Positions 50,562 to 64,000 of a stretch of DNA of 64,000 nt are shown here, one piece after another. Position numbers and translations under genes: made by a program. The stretch comes from Fusobacterium ulcerans. Lineage in GTDB: Bacteria; Fusobacteriota; Fusobacteriia; Fusobacteriales; Fusobacteriaceae. Numbering within the stretch: position 1 is the first letter of the stretch; the number at the start of each line of letters is the position of its first letter. The stretch lies in contig NZ_CP028105.1 of the NCBI RefSeq assembly GCF_003019675.1, positions 1,132,282 to 1,196,281 of the forward strand, read 5' to 3'. The notes under the pieces are model-generated. The model saw only the letters and a list, made by a program, of their open reading frames with translations, searched no databases and was not told the origin of the DNA.

Positions 50562-50714
50562 CTATTTTTTAGTTTCTTTGTGTAAAGTAACTTTTTTGTC
50601 CCACTTACAGTATTTATTAATTTCTAATCTTTCAGTAGTGTTCTTTTTATTTTTTGATGTACTATAGTTTCTTCTTTTACACTCTGTACATTCTAATTGA
50701 ATATTTACTCTCAA
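50562..50714 (-). CDS. rpmG: 50S ribosomal protein L33, TTG start
   Basis: A 50-residue L33 translated from the minus strand: it begins [20 protein letters not shown] and ends [10 protein letters not shown]. Cysteines C9 and C12 form the first pair. The second pair is reduced to C36, intermediate between zinc and non-zinc L33. The start codon is TTG at 50714, with GGAGGTG 5 bases before it. It is usual for rpmG to precede secE-nusG. Confidence 0.92.
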   Translation of the reverse strand: MRVNIQLECTECKRRNYSTSKNKKNTTERLEINKYCKWDKKVTLHKETKK

Positions 50715-50754
50715 TTTTACACCTCCACTCATTAACGGTATCTTTGCGATCCTC

Positions 50755-50775
50755 CCATATTAAATTATAATATGG
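50755..50775 (-). promoter_or_regulatory. Hairpin in the rpmG leader
   Basis: CCATATTA and TAATATGG pair perfectly over 8 bases around a 5-base loop, in the 5' leader between the promoter and rpmG. There is no T-run, so it is unlikely to terminate transcription. Confidence 0.35.
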
Positions 50776-50817
50776 TGAAAAAGAGTTTACTCTATCTTGC
50801 TTTCTAAGACATAGAAT

Positions 50818-50846
50818 ATGATATCAGATTTTCTTAACTTTGTCAA
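50818..50846 (-). promoter_or_regulatory. Promoter of the rpmG-trnW-secE-nusG-rpl operon
   Basis: Perfect TTGACA (50841-50846), 17 bases, then an extended -10 TGATATCAT (hexamer 50818-50823) on the minus strand. It lies about 105 bases before rpmG, between the rRNA operon and the ribosomal protein genes. Confidence 0.75.
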
Positions 50847-50899
50847 ATATTTTTATTAAAATATTTTAAAAATTTTAATTTTTTTTAACAAAGAAAAAA

Positions 50900-51017
50900 G
50901 CTTGGCAAGTTCCTATCCTCCCGGGAGGCTTCCCTCCAAGTACTTTCAGCGTTTACGGGCTTAACTTCTGGGTTCGGAATGGGACCAGGTGTACCCCCGC
51001 AGCTATTCTTACCAAGC
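50900..51017 (-). rRNA. rrf: 5S ribosomal RNA
   Basis: About 118 bases with terminal pairing GCTTGG/CCAAGC and the conserved CCCATTCCGAACCCAGAAGTTAAGC-type core, read on the minus strand. It is followed by a T-rich stretch that probably terminates the operon. Confidence 0.93.
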
Positions 51018-51089
51018 TGTGTGTGTATTATTTCTAATAGACACTTGAAACTATATAGTAGCATACGCTTTCGCGCTTTCAATCTTTAG

Positions 51090-53997
<2,908 letters not shown>

Positions 53998-54169
53998 TAT
54001 TTTGTTTTTGTTTAATTTGATTGACAGCTAACTCTGTTTATATAAACAAGAGTTAAAATTGTATTTAATCTACTATATAGTTTCCAATGTCCATTTGATA
54101 AGTTATCCAGCGCTTAATACGCTGTAAGAACATTATCAATAGAATAGAGAAAGAGAAATGATCTCCTTA
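53998..54169 (-). other. 16S-23S spacer without tRNA
   Basis: About 170 bases separate 16S and 23S. No tRNA cloverleaf was found, unlike many bacterial spacers that carry tRNA-Ile or tRNA-Ala. Confidence 0.7.
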
Positions 54170-55678
<1,509 letters not shown>

Positions 55679-55826
55679 ATCTATTTACTCAGTTATATAA
55701 CTGATTGTTTACACCTATTTATTGTTTGTTGATTTTTTCATCTCTCTCTATTCTGTTGTTAATGTCCTTATTTTCTTTATTTAATTTGTTTCATGTTTTG
55801 TTCCGCTTTCCTGCGGCACATTGATT

Positions 55827-55855
55827 ATAATATCACAAATACTAATTCCCGTCAA
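55827..55855 (-). promoter_or_regulatory. rRNA operon promoter
   Basis: TTGACG (55850-55855), 17 bases, then TATTAT (55827-55832) within TATTATAAT on the minus strand, about 150 bases upstream of 16S. A small CCGC/GCGG hairpin (55803-55816) follows in the leader. Confidence 0.65.
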
Positions 55856-55949
55856 CAACTTTTTTTCAATTATTTTCAAATATTTTTTATTCTTTTAAAG
55901 AACCCTTTATTTTACTGGATTTTAAAAGGATAAAAAAATTTAAATAAAT

Positions 55950-55990
55950 TAAAAAGGGCTGTCTGATATTCATAACTTATCAAACAGCCC
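55950..55990 (-). terminator. Strong terminator without an assigned gene
   Basis: GGGCTGTTTGATA and TATCAGACAGCCC pair over 13 bases (one G-T) with a 9-base loop, ending in five T on the minus strand. No gene precedes it for almost 1 kb, apart from the frame-less transcription unit described next. Confidence 0.85.
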
Positions 55991-56803
55991 CCTATCTTAT
56001 CTCTTCTGTGTTCAAAAATTCCTCCCATTTTTTATAGCTATCTATATCAATTTTATTTCACATATCCTTAAATTTTTATTATTACTTTCAAAGAAATTAT
56101 CTACACATTTCTTAGAAGATCACTAGTTCTTCCAAATGTTAAAAATTTCTTATACTACAATAAATCTTATAAATTAATTTGTTTCCTCAGATATTTTTTA
56201 TTATTAAATCCTTGATTTTATTTAGTAAAAAATAATTTAACTAGATATAATCCTTTAATAATTTTATATTCATCTGCAATTTTATTCTTTAGATAAGAAT
56301 CTCTTAAACTCTTAAAATTATATTTCTCTATAAACTGATTCTATTCTCTATATATTTCTACCAAATATAAAAGGTTAAATATAATTTTGGTTTCTGTATT
56401 CTTCTCTAATTTTTAAAAATTTTATTAAATTAATTATCTCCAAATAAGTTTTTTAGTTTTATAAAACCTCTTTCTATTTCTTTTAGTAATATTTATCCTA
56501 TTCACAACTAAGAAATAAAAATTAATTTCTATAAAAGTCCTAAAATAACTTCTTTAATTATAAGGATAGTGATTTATTCTAAAGATTTTTTTAAATATCT
56601 TTTATGATAAAGATATTTAAAGGTAAATATACTAAAATTTTTACTTTTATTATAACCTTCTGAAAAAAGCTCTTAATTTGATTTAAGTTCTTTTTCCTTT
56701 ACCTTTTATTTCATTGGTCTCCCCTCCTTTAGATACAATTTATTGTCTAGACTCATGTATCTTTTCTTGATATATTATTACCTCATAAAATTCATTTTGT
56801 CAA
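55991..56803 (-). pseudogene. Transcription unit with promoter and ribosome site but no open frame
   Basis: On the minus strand, TTGACA (56798-56803) and a TAATAA -10 17 bases later form a plausible promoter. AAGGAGGGGAG then stands before an ATG at 56714 whose third codon is TAA. No frame longer than about 45 codons continues, and several short open stretches lie in different frames. A terminator ends the unit at 55950-55990. This looks like a long-decayed gene whose signals survive. A non-coding RNA is the alternative. No family could be recognised. Confidence 0.45.
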
Positions 56804-56916
56804 TAGCTGAAACTGAAAAAAATTTCATTTTTTTAAATTTCAAAATTAATTTTTCAAAAAGAAATATTAATTCATACAATTATTATCTTAAATTCTAAAA
56901 TATAATCTATAAAAAT

Positions 56917-56970
56917 ATAAAAAGGCTCAAAAAGTAAATAAGTTTCAAAAACTTTTTTTACTCTTGAGCC
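56917..56970 (-). terminator. Terminator of leuS
   Basis: GGCTCAA and TTGAGCC, extended by AGTAAA with TTTACT, form a long stem on the minus strand, followed by TTTTTATA. It ends 13 bases after the leuS stop. Confidence 0.85.
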
Positions 56971-56982
56971 AATTTTTTTTAA

Positions 56983-59592
56983 TTATTTTACTACTATATT
57001 AACTATTTTTTCAGGAACAACTATAACCTTTGCTAAAGTTTTTCCTTCCATATGTTTCTTAACATTTTCTATTTCTAGAGCTAATTTTTCAACAACTTCT
57101 TTTGAAGTTCCTCTTTCCACTTCTACAGTTCCTCTTACTTTTCCATTTACCTGTACAGCTATAACAACATCTGAAGATATTGTAAGCTCTTCTTTATAAG
57201 TAGGCCACGCTTCATTGAAAAGATATCCTTTATTTCCCATTTCTTCCCATAGATCATCACAGAAATGTGGTGTAAAAGGTGAAAGCATTAGTATTATATT
57301 TCTTACTACTTCACCAAATATTTTTTTAGATTCAGAAGTAGATTTTCCTGCTTCTATTATATTTGTTTTGAAATCTTGAGTTTCATTAATAAGTTCCATA
57401 GTAGCTGCTATAGAAGTATTGAAATGATAATCATTTTCTATAGATTCAGTTACTTTTTTAATAGTTTGATTTAATTTGATAATAAGAGCTTTATCTTCTC
57501 TGCTTACGACAGTAAGATTTATTTCTCCAAACTCCATATTTTCTTTGTGCTCCATTACCAGTCTCCAGATCTTAGTAAGGAATCTATATGCTCCTGCCAG
57601 ACCATTTTCATTCCATTCAAGCTCTTTTTCAGGTGGCGCAGCAAACATTATAAATAATCTAGTAGTGTCTGCTCCATATTTTTCTACCATTTCTTCTGGA
57701 TCTACTCCATTATTTTTTGATTTAGACATTTTCTCTATTTTACTGATAAGTTCCTCTCCAGTTTTTTTTGAGTATGCCTTTTCTCCTTTAACTTCTACTT
57801 CTTCTGCATAAAGGAATCTATTCTCATTATTTGAATAATAAGAAGCTCCTAATACCATTCCTTGTGTTAAAAGTCTTTTAAATGGTTCATTTGATGAAAG
57901 CAATCCCATATCTCTCAATACTTTATGAAAAAATCTTGCATAAAGCAGATGCATTACTGCATGCTCTATTCCACCTATATATTGATCTACAGGGAACCAT
58001 CCATCTACAATATTTTTATCAAATGGCAATTCTATATTTTTAGGATCACAATATCTTAAGAAATACCAAGATGAGTCTACAAATGTATCCATTGTATCAG
58101 TATCTCTTCTTGCAGGTCCACCACAAACTGGACATACTGCGTGTTTGAAACTTTCAGAAGTCTCAAGTGGATTTCCTGTTCCAGAAAATGAAACATCTTC
58201 AGGAAGTTTTACTGGAAGGTTTTCATCTTTTTCCATAACAGTTCCACATTTTTCACAATATAATGCAGGAATAGGTGTTCCCCAATATCTTTGTCTAGAT
58301 ACTCCCCAATCTTTTAATCTGTATTTTACAGTTCTTGTTCCATATCCATTTTCTTCTACAAAAACAGCTATATCTGTAAGTGCTTTTTTAGAAGGGATTC
58401 CATTAAATTCTCCAGAATTTGTCATTATTCCCATTTCTGTAAATGCTTCTGTCATTTTATCTGCTTCTAAAATCACTTCTTTTTTAGTTTCTTTATCTAT
58501 AGGATTTATTACTACTTTTAATGGAAGATTATATTTTTTAGCAAAAGCAAAGTCTCTTTCGTCATGACAAGGAACTGCCATAACTGCTCCTGTTCCATAA
58601 TTCATAAGAACATAATCAGCTACCCATAATTGTACTTTTTCTTTTGTTACAGGATTAATTACATGCCATCCTGTAAATACTCCTCTTTTTTCTCTTCCTT
58701 CTGCTGATCTTTCTATTAAATCAGTATTTTTCATTTCCTGTACTGCTGCTTTTATTTCTGAATTTGTTTTCAATATCTCAGAAACAATTGGATGTTCAGG
58801 TGCTACAACACAATAAGAAACTCCGTATATAGTATCTATTCTAGTTGTAAACATTGGAAGCTTTTCTCCTGTTTCTTCTACTGTAAATACTATCTCAGTT
58901 CCATAAGATTTTCCAATCCAGTTCTTTTGCATTGTAAGAACTTTTTCTGGCCATCCATCTTTTATTTCTTTATGTCCTTCTAGTAATTCATCTGCATAAT
59001 CTGTTATTTTAAAGAACCATTGCTCTAACTCTTTTTGAATAACTGAAGTTTTACTGTGTCTCCAGCATTTTCCATCTTCAACTTGTTCATTTGCCAAAAC
59101 TGTATTACAATCTGGACACCAGTTAACAAGTGATTTCTTTTTATATATCAATCCTTTTTCATATAATCTTTTGAATATCCATTGATTCCATCTATAATAT
59201 TCAGGTGTATATGATGCTATCTCTCTCTCCCAGTCATATGAAAACCCAAGCATTTTCAATTGTCTTTTCATATTTTCAATGTTAGATTTAGTCCATACTG
59301 CTGGATGTGCTCCATTTTGAATGGCTGCATTTTCTGCTGGCAGTCCAAAAGAATCCCATCCCATAGGATGAAGTACATTGTAACCTTTCATTCTTTTATA
59401 TCTAGATATAACATCTCCAATAGTATAGTTTCTGGCATGTCCCACATGAAGTTTTCCAGAAGGATAAGGCAGCATCTCGAGCACATAATAATTCTCTTTT
59501 CCTGGAACACTGTTCTCAGTTCTGAAAATATTTCCATCTACCCATTTTTTTTGCCACTTAGCTTCTACTTCTTTAAAATCATACTCTCTCAA
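56983..59592 (-). CDS. leuS: Leucyl-tRNA synthetase
   Basis: Class I aminoacyl-tRNA synthetase charging tRNA-Leu. HIGH-type motif HVGHARNYT near residue 50, the CP1 editing domain between about 220 and 400 and the KMSKS-type motif KIEKMSKSKNNG near 630 are intact. The start is placed at TTG 59592 (869 residues, beginning MREYDFKEVE), which follows GAGGTG by 6 bases and fits the family. The ATG at 59610 precedes that site and lacks its own. Monocistronic with its own promoter. Confidence 0.96.
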   Translation of the reverse strand: MREYDFKEVEAKWQKKWVDGNIFRTENSVPGKENYYVLEMLPYPSGKLHVGHARNYTIGDVISRYKRMKGYNVLHPMGWDSFGLPAENAAIQNGAHPAVWTKSNIENMKRQLKMLGFSYDWEREIASYTPEYYRWNQWIFKRLYEKGLIYKKKSLVNWCPDCNTVLANEQVEDGKCWRHSKTSVIQKELEQWFFKITDYADELLEGHKEIKDGWPEKVLTMQKNWIGKSYGTEIVFTVEETGEKLPMFTTRIDTIYGVSYCVVAPEHPIVSEILKTNSEIKAAVQEMKNTDLIERSAEGREKRGVFTGWHVINPVTKEKVQLWVADYVLMNYGTGAVMAVPCHDERDFAFAKKYNLPLKVVINPIDKETKKEVILEADKMTEAFTEMGIMTNSGEFNGIPSKKALTDIAVFVEENGYGTRTVKYRLKDWGVSRQRYWGTPIPALYCEKCGTVMEKDENLPVKLPEDVSFSGTGNPLETSESFKHAVCPVCGGPARRDTDTMDTFVDSSWYFLRYCDPKNIELPFDKNIVDGWFPVDQYIGGIEHAVMHLLYARFFHKVLRDMGLLSSNEPFKRLLTQGMVLGASYYSNNENRFLYAEEVEVKGEKAYSKKTGEELISKIEKMSKSKNNGVDPEEMVEKYGADTTRLFIMFAAPPEKELEWNENGLAGAYRFLTKIWRLVMEHKENMEFGEINLTVVSREDKALIIKLNQTIKKVTESIENDYHFNTSIAATMELINETQDFKTNIIEAGKSTSESKKIFGEVVRNIILMLSPFTPHFCDDLWEEMGNKGYLFNEAWPTYKEELTISSDVVIAVQVNGKVRGTVEVERGTSKEVVEKLALEIENVKKHMEGKTLAKVIVVPEKIVNIVVK

Positions 59593-59632
59593 AAATCTCA
59601 CCTCTGCCATTTACTTTTATATATTCCAATTC

Positions 59633-59661
59633 AATATATCATATTTAAATCTCTATAACAA
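59633..59661 (-). promoter_or_regulatory. Predicted leuS promoter
   Basis: TTGTTA (59656-59661), 17 bases, then an extended -10 TGATATATT (hexamer 59633-59638) on the minus strand, about 40 bases before the TTG start. The -35 lies just after the end of the upstream sigma factor gene. Confidence 0.6.
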
Positions 59662-59673
59662 TAGAAAATTTAA

Positions 59674-60288
59674 TTATCCATGTTTTTCTTGATAACTACT
59701 TATCCATAGTTCACTTTTTCTCTTTATTCTCTGAAAACTGTTATCTATTGTTTTCAAACTTTTGTCCATCTCATTTGCTATTTCTCTATAAGAATAACCT
59801 TTTATCATATAATCAAAAACCTCTTTTTCAAAAGAACTAAAGTTTTCATTTACAAAAGATCTAAAATTATTGAGCTTTTCTTTAGTAAGAAATATCTCTT
59901 CAGGGTCATAATTTACATATGATTGCAACCCCTTGCTATATTCTATTTCTTTTCCTCCATCACACTCTATATAGTTTCCTGATGCAAGATTTAAGGCTGT
60001 ATTTTTTTGTGTATTTGATGCCTTCACCGCTGTTAATATCTGTCTTCTTATACAGATCATCGCAAAAGTCTTGAATGATGATTTTCCTTTTTGATAAGCT
60101 TTCAATGCTTTAAGCAATCCAATAGTCCCTTCTTGTAGAAGGTCATCCTGCTCTGCTCCTATTATAAAATAATTTCTTACATTAAGATAAATAAGATTTC
60201 TATATTCTCTTAATATTATGTTAATTGATTCCTGATCGCCCAGCTGAGCTTGCTTTATCACATCTTCATTTACCAACTCAATAGCCAT
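59674..60288 (-). CDS. SigH-like RNA polymerase sigma factor
   Basis: A 204-residue sigma-70 family protein. Region 2 has QDDLLQEGTIGLLKALKAYQKGKSSFKTFAMICIRRQI (about 45-85), typical of the SigH/Spo0H group, and region 4 an HTH YREIANEMDKSLKTIDNSFQRIKRK near 168-192. In Firmicutes SigH controls competence and entry into sporulation. The role here is unknown. It is last in the DUF1694-murA-rlmB-sigma unit. Confidence 0.88.
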   Translation of the reverse strand: MAIELVNEDVIKQAQLGDQESINIILREYRNLIYLNVRNYFIIGAEQDDLLQEGTIGLLKALKAYQKGKSSFKTFAMICIRRQILTAVKASNTQKNTALNLASGNYIECDGGKEIEYSKGLQSYVNYDPEEIFLTKEKLNNFRSFVNENFSSFEKEVFDYMIKGYSYREIANEMDKSLKTIDNSFQRIKRKSELWISSYQEKHG

Positions 60289-60314
60289 TTCTTTCCCTCT
60301 CTTGTATGTCTTAT

Positions 60315-61022
60315 TTAGAATGATTTTACTATTTCAGAAAGAATTATTCCTCCAGCTACTGATACATTCAAAGAGTTTATCTTTCCATACATAGGTATTT
60401 TTATCAAGACATCACAATTCTCTTTTACTTTTTTTCTTATACCGTTTCCTTCACTTCCAAGTACAAGAGCTGTTCTGCTTGGGTATTTCTCCTTTGAATA
60501 ATCTTTGCTTCCTTCTCCCTCTGCTCCATATACCCAGTAATCTAATTTTTTCAATTTAAGTAAAGCTTCTGAAATATTTGTTACTTTCACTATATCTACA
60601 TGTTCTATTGCTCCTGTAGAAGTTTTTACAACTGTTTCATTTACTCTTACTGCATTTCTCTCTGGAATTATTATTCCTTTTACTCCAAATACTTCTGCAC
60701 TTCTTATTAGAGCTCCAAAATTTCTTGGATCTTGTATTTCATCTAAAATGAGGACAATAGATTTTTCCATTGGAGCTATTTTTTCTAAAAATTCCCCAAA
60801 TTCTACATAGTAATCATATTCACTAATATATACAGCAACTCCTTGTGAATTTTCTATTTTTTTATCTGTATAAAATATCTTGATATTTCTTTCAGATGCA
60901 ATTTTTTTTATTTTATTAAGTTTTTCATCTTTATTTCCTTTAAACATTTCTAATTTTTCAATATTTTTTTCTTTGTTCTGTAATACTTCTATTACAGGGT
61001 TGACTCCTATGATTCTCTCCAT
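60315..61022 (-). CDS. rlmB: RNA 2'-O-methyltransferase, RlmB/TrmH family
   Basis: A 235-residue SpoU methyltransferase. Motif 1 DEIQDPRNFGALIRSAEVFG, motif 2 ALVLGSEGNGIRKKVKENCD and motif 3 IPMYGKINSLNVSVAGGI form the knotted SAM site. It likely methylates a guanosine of 23S rRNA. The assignment to RlmB rather than TrmH rests on the N-terminal substrate-binding extension. Confidence 0.88.
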   Translation of the reverse strand: MERIIGVNPVIEVLQNKEKNIEKLEMFKGNKDEKLNKIKKIASERNIKIFYTDKKIENSQGVAVYISEYDYYVEFGEFLEKIAPMEKSIVLILDEIQDPRNFGALIRSAEVFGVKGIIIPERNAVRVNETVVKTSTGAIEHVDIVKVTNISEALLKLKKLDYWVYGAEGEGSKDYSKEKYPSRTALVLGSEGNGIRKKVKENCDVLIKIPMYGKINSLNVSVAGGIILSEIVKSF

Positions 61023-61039
61023 TTATCCTCCAAATTTTA

Positions 61040-62308
61040 TTATATTTCTGCTTTTATTCTTTCTATATCTGCACCAATTTTTTTAAGTTTCAAATCAAGA
61101 TTTTCATACCCTCTGTCCACATGGTATATTCTGTTTATAATACTTACTCCATCAGCTTTTAGTGCTGCAAGTATTAAGCTGGCTCCAGCTCTTAGATCAC
61201 TTGCCATTACCTCTGCTGAAGAAAAGTTTCCAACTCCAGCTATTGTAGCTGAACTGCTGCTTATATCTATTTTTGCTCCCATTCTATTTAATTCAGGGAC
61301 ATGCATAAATCTATTTTCAAATATAGTCTCTTTTATTTCACTTGTTCCATTTGCTAAAGACATTAAAGTCATTATAGGTGATTGAAGGTCTGTTGCAAAT
61401 CCTGGATGAGGCATAGTTGTTACTTTTACAGGTTTCAAATCAGAAAGCTTAGAAAGTACTCTCAATCTGTCTCCCTCTATATCAAATTTTACACCCATTT
61501 CATCTAATTTCATAAGAAAACTTCCAAGGTGTTCTTTAACTACACCTTTTACCTCTATCTTCCCATCAAACATTACAGAAGCTATTATAAATGTTCCTGC
61601 TACTATTCTATCTGGAATTATTGTATGTTCACATGGAAATAACTTTTCAACCCCTTCTATTTCCAGTCTGCTTGTCCCTATTCCAGTTATTTTAGCCCCC
61701 ATATCATTTAAGAAATAGCAAAGGTCCTCTATCTCTGGTTCTCTTGCTGCATTTTCTAGAATAGTTTTCCCAGTAGCCTTTACAGCAGCCATTATTATAT
61801 TTTCTGTAGCTCCTACACTTGGAAAATCAAGAATTATTATTCCTCCTTTTAATTCCTCTGCTTCAGCATCCACATATCCATGATCTATTGTAAGTTTTAC
61901 TCCAAGAGATTCAAATCCTTTTAAATGAAGATCCACAGGTCTGGCTCCAATAGCACATCCTCCTGGAAGAGATACCCTTGCCTTTTTTTCATGTGCAAGC
62001 ATAGCTCCCATTACTAAAAAAGAAGCTCTCATTTTTTTTACAAGTTCATATCCTGCTACTAGATTTGTAAGTCCATTATTTACAATTTTATATGAATGAT
62101 CATCTAATTTTTCTATTTCCAGCCCAAGACTTTCTAATAATTTAACTAATGTTCTTATATCCATTAAATTAGGTACATTTTTTAAAACATATGTCCCTTT
62201 CTCTATAAGTGTTGCAATCATTATAGGAAGAGCTGCATTTTTTGATCCTTCTACTTCCAATACTCCTGAAATTTCTTTTCCGCCTATTACTCTGAATGCT
62301 TCTACCAT
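61040..62308 (-). CDS. murA: UDP-N-acetylglucosamine 1-carboxyvinyltransferase
   Basis: First committed step of peptidoglycan synthesis, transferring enolpyruvate from PEP. The 422-residue enzyme has SKNAALP (K23, N24), the fosfomycin-reactive cysteine C118 in GGCAIGARP and the catalytic [10 protein letters not shown] segment near 305. Followed by rlmB after 17 bases. Confidence 0.97.
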   Translation of the reverse strand: MVEAFRVIGGKEISGVLEVEGSKNAALPIMIATLIEKGTYVLKNVPNLMDIRTLVKLLESLGLEIEKLDDHSYKIVNNGLTNLVAGYELVKKMRASFLVMGAMLAHEKKARVSLPGGCAIGARPVDLHLKGFESLGVKLTIDHGYVDAEAEELKGGIIILDFPSVGATENIIMAAVKATGKTILENAAREPEIEDLCYFLNDMGAKITGIGTSRLEIEGVEKLFPCEHTIIPDRIVAGTFIIASVMFDGKIEVKGVVKEHLGSFLMKLDEMGVKFDIEGDRLRVLSKLSDLKPVKVTTMPHPGFATDLQSPIMTLMSLANGTSEIKETIFENRFMHVPELNRMGAKIDISSSSATIAGVGNFSSAEVMASDLRAGASLILAALKADGVSIINRIYHVDRGYENLDLKLKKIGADIERIKAEI

Positions 62309-62312
62309 CGAT

Positions 62313-62876
62313 TTAATCCTTCTCCTTTTCTTCTTTACATATAGGACATGTTCTTCCTAATAATCTGTCTAATAAATTAAGTTCTTCAAACTTGCCTTTG
62401 TATGATGGCATCTTTTCAGAAAGCAATTTGTAATGTTTTGAACATAGCTTTTTCCCTAAACATTTAGGGTATTCTCCACTTAAACCTACTTTTCTGAATT
62501 TTTCCTCCTCATCTTCCACTATTACTTCTCTATCTGTATTATCTATAGCTTCTTTTGAAACAACAACTAAAACTATATCCCCCTTCATATCCAAAGCATC
62601 TACTAATGTGTACTGAATACCTGCTTTTTCTGCCTCCATTATATAGGGATTAAAATCTTTAAGAGGAACATCTCTTCTCATTTTTATACCTGCTGTTCCT
62701 TCCTTTTTCATCTCATCTATAACTTCAGTGTAAATTATCCCAGACATAATTTGTTTTTTTGTAAGAGCAAGTATTACATTTTCTTTAAACTCATCAAGAT
62801 ACAGGCTTTTTTCACCTAGAGTTTTTAAAAAATTAATTTTTGTGCTATTTTTTTTATCTATAATATTCTCACTCAT
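62313..62876 (-). CDS. DUF1694 (YueI-family) protein with cysteine-rich tail
   Basis: A 187-residue protein. The YueI/DUF1694 domain (about 20-120) is recognised by [20 protein letters not shown] and the conserved GIKMRRDV and YTLVDA stretches. The C-terminal part carries [10 protein letters not shown] and CPICKE, a likely metal-binding cluster not always present in the family. Function unknown. It starts a unit with murA (4-base gap). Confidence 0.75.
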   Translation of the reverse strand: MSENIIDKKNSTKINFLKTLGEKSLYLDEFKENVILALTKKQIMSGIIYTEVIDEMKKEGTAGIKMRRDVPLKDFNPYIMEAEKAGIQYTLVDALDMKGDIVLVVVSKEAIDNTDREVIVEDEEEKFRKVGLSGEYPKCLGKKLCSKHYKLLSEKMPSYKGKFEELNLLDRLLGRTCPICKEEKEKD

Positions 62877-62909
62877 TTTCTTCTCCTTGATAATACACTT
62901 TTACTTGTG

Positions 62910-62938
62910 ATTATATCATATATCTAATACTTTTTAAA
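62910..62938 (-). promoter_or_regulatory. Predicted promoter of the DUF1694-murA unit
   Basis: TTTAAA (62933-62938), 17 bases, then an extended -10 TGATATAAT (hexamer 62910-62915) on the minus strand. Confidence 0.55.
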
Positions 62939-62992
62939 TACAAAACGATTAAAAGAAAAAAACTTTAAGTTTAGAATAATATAAAAAAATGC

Positions 62993-62998
62993 TATAAT
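62993..62998 (+). promoter_or_regulatory. Possible -10 of the plus-strand exported protein gene
   Basis: Extended -10 TGCTATAAT on the plus strand, about 80 bases before the start codon. The -35 region TTTAGA 17 bases upstream is weak. Confidence 0.45.
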
Positions 62999-63079
62999 AA
63001 ATTCATTCAAAGTACTTATTCAAATAAAATATTTTTTGAACATACATTATTACATAAAATTATATTTATGGAGGAAAAC

Positions 63080-64000
63080 ATGCTGAAATTAACATCTTTT
63101 TTTCTTTTGCTTATTTTAACAATTAATTCTTTTTCTAAAGATATTTCTATAAAATTTAATACATTAAAAGGTAATGTAAAATATTATAAACCTGGAGATA
63201 AAGAAGTTAAAAGTATAGATTTTTTTAATGGAGAAATTAAATTTTCCTTAAAAGATGGAGAATATATTTTTTTATTCACTTCCCCAGAGTATGCTCCTAT
63301 TGAAAAGAACATTAACACTAAAAAAGAAAATAATTTTTCTATAGAATTTTCAAAAGCTGATACTGTTGTGGTAAATGGCACTGTTCAAGCTGATAATATG
63401 AATATTGGTGGTGCTGAAATCTCTTTTGTTAACAGTAGAAATAAAAGCTACACTGTTACAACAGATTTTTTAGGAAAATTTACTGCTTATATTCCTAAAG
63501 GAGATTATAGAATAAAAACTAACAGATTTGGATATTCTCTAGACAAAAAAAATGCTCTTGTATATGAATTACATTCAACAGGAAAGCCTTATAATATCAT
63601 TATAAACCTCCATGAAATATCAAGTTTTATTGAAGGCAGAGTAATTGATGAAAAGGGAAATCCAGTGGCTAAAGCTGATATAACTGTTAAGAATGGTACT
63701 GAAACTTCTAAAATAGAAACTGATGAATTTGGAAAATTCAGAAAAAGAGTAGAAGCTGGAATAGTTACTCTTATCTGTAAAAAAGATGGATTTATACAAA
63801 ATGGGCTTATAAGAAAAATAGATCGACAGTCTTCTATTACTAATTTGGAAATCGTATTAAATAAATCTAAATTTAATGTACAAGGTATAGTAACTGATGG
63901 AGTAAAAGCTCTGATAAATATTCCAGTAACTATACATGATGAAGATATTAATAAAATTTCTACTGTTTTATCCAATGAAAATGGATATTATGAATTTGAT
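63080..64000 (+). CDS. Exported protein with carboxypeptidase-regulatory-like repeats (partial)
   Basis: An open frame of 307 codons from an ATG at 63080 (GGAGG 5 bases upstream) to the window edge. It begins with a signal peptide (MLKLTSFFLLLILTINSFSKD). At least three beta-sandwich units follow with the CarboxypepD_reg pattern of a short strand, GxV, a D-xx-GNPV/GGAEI turn and a D-x-G-F/Y ending (near 110-160, 190-240 and 275-305). Such repeats are common in surface and outer-membrane proteins. The function cannot be told from this portion. Confidence 0.75.
   Translation, partial: MLKLTSFFLLLILTINSFSKDISIKFNTLKGNVKYYKPGDKEVKSIDFFNGEIKFSLKDGEYIFLFTSPEYAPIEKNINTKKENNFSIEFSKADTVVVNGTVQADNMNIGGAEISFVNSRNKSYTVTTDFLGKFTAYIPKGDYRIKTNRFGYSLDKKNALVYELHSTGKPYNIIINLHEISSFIEGRVIDEKGNPVAKADITVKNGTETSKIETDEFGKFRKRVEAGIVTLICKKDGFIQNGLIRKIDRQSSITNLEIVLNKSKFNVQGIVTDGVKALINIPVTIHDEDINKISTVLSNENGYYEFD

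Overview
The window is about 64 kb of very AT-rich DNA with compact, mostly minus-strand operons. The extreme AT bias and AGGAGG-type ribosome binding sites suggest Fusobacterium. So do its gene families: a fused SiaQM TRAP transporter, a K+-type membrane pyrophosphatase, secreted FMN-bearing flavoproteins and split ribosomal operons. The genus call rests on gene content and general sequence character; no database search was possible, and the species is not assigned.

Layout. 1-3.4 kb: edge of an unknown membrane protein, then enolase and pyruvate kinase. 3.8-10 kb: a sugar operon with UlaA-type PTS subunits EIIA, EIIB and EIIC, a PfkB kinase and a class II aldolase, preceded by its PRD/EIIA-type activator; together they could import, phosphorylate and cleave one hexose-like substrate. 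10-16.5 kb: an exported fumarate-reductase-like flavoprotein, then a PrpR-N sigma-54 activator divergent from a split UxaA-type dehydratase and a KdgT permease, with a canonical -24/-12 promoter in between. 16.5-23.3 kb: three cyclic-di-GMP genes (an EAL phosphodiesterase, a broken Cache-GGDEF-GGDEF-EAL gene and an intact diguanylate cyclase). 23.5-33 kb: a complete sialic acid regulon (nanE, nanA, yhcH-type anomerase, nanK, an acetylesterase, siaQM, siaP, a LacI-type repressor and a NanM-type mutarotase). Its three promoters share the same operator placed just after the -10 box. 33.5-39.3 kb: a phosphoribosyltransferase, hppA, apbE, rpoZ, gmk, remA and yicC.

39.4-55.7 kb is the information-processing core, all on the minus strand: a 16S-23S-5S operon, then rpmG, tRNA-Trp, secE, nusG, rplK, rplA, an L10 leader, rplJ, rplL, an attenuator, rpoB and rpoC. 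Between the rRNA promoter and leuS lies about 1 kb that looks like a complete transcription unit (promoter, strong Shine-Dalgarno, terminator) but has no open frame. 57-64 kb: leuS, a SigH-like sigma factor, rlmB, murA, a DUF1694 protein and, on the plus strand, the start of an exported protein with carboxypeptidase-regulatory-like repeats.

Connections. The ApbE FMN transferase (36.4 kb) can modify the threonine-containing motif of the exported flavoprotein (10.1 kb). Four genes (pyk, nanK, leuS, rpmG) appear to start at TTG, so their usual upstream ATG or GTG calls are too long or absent.
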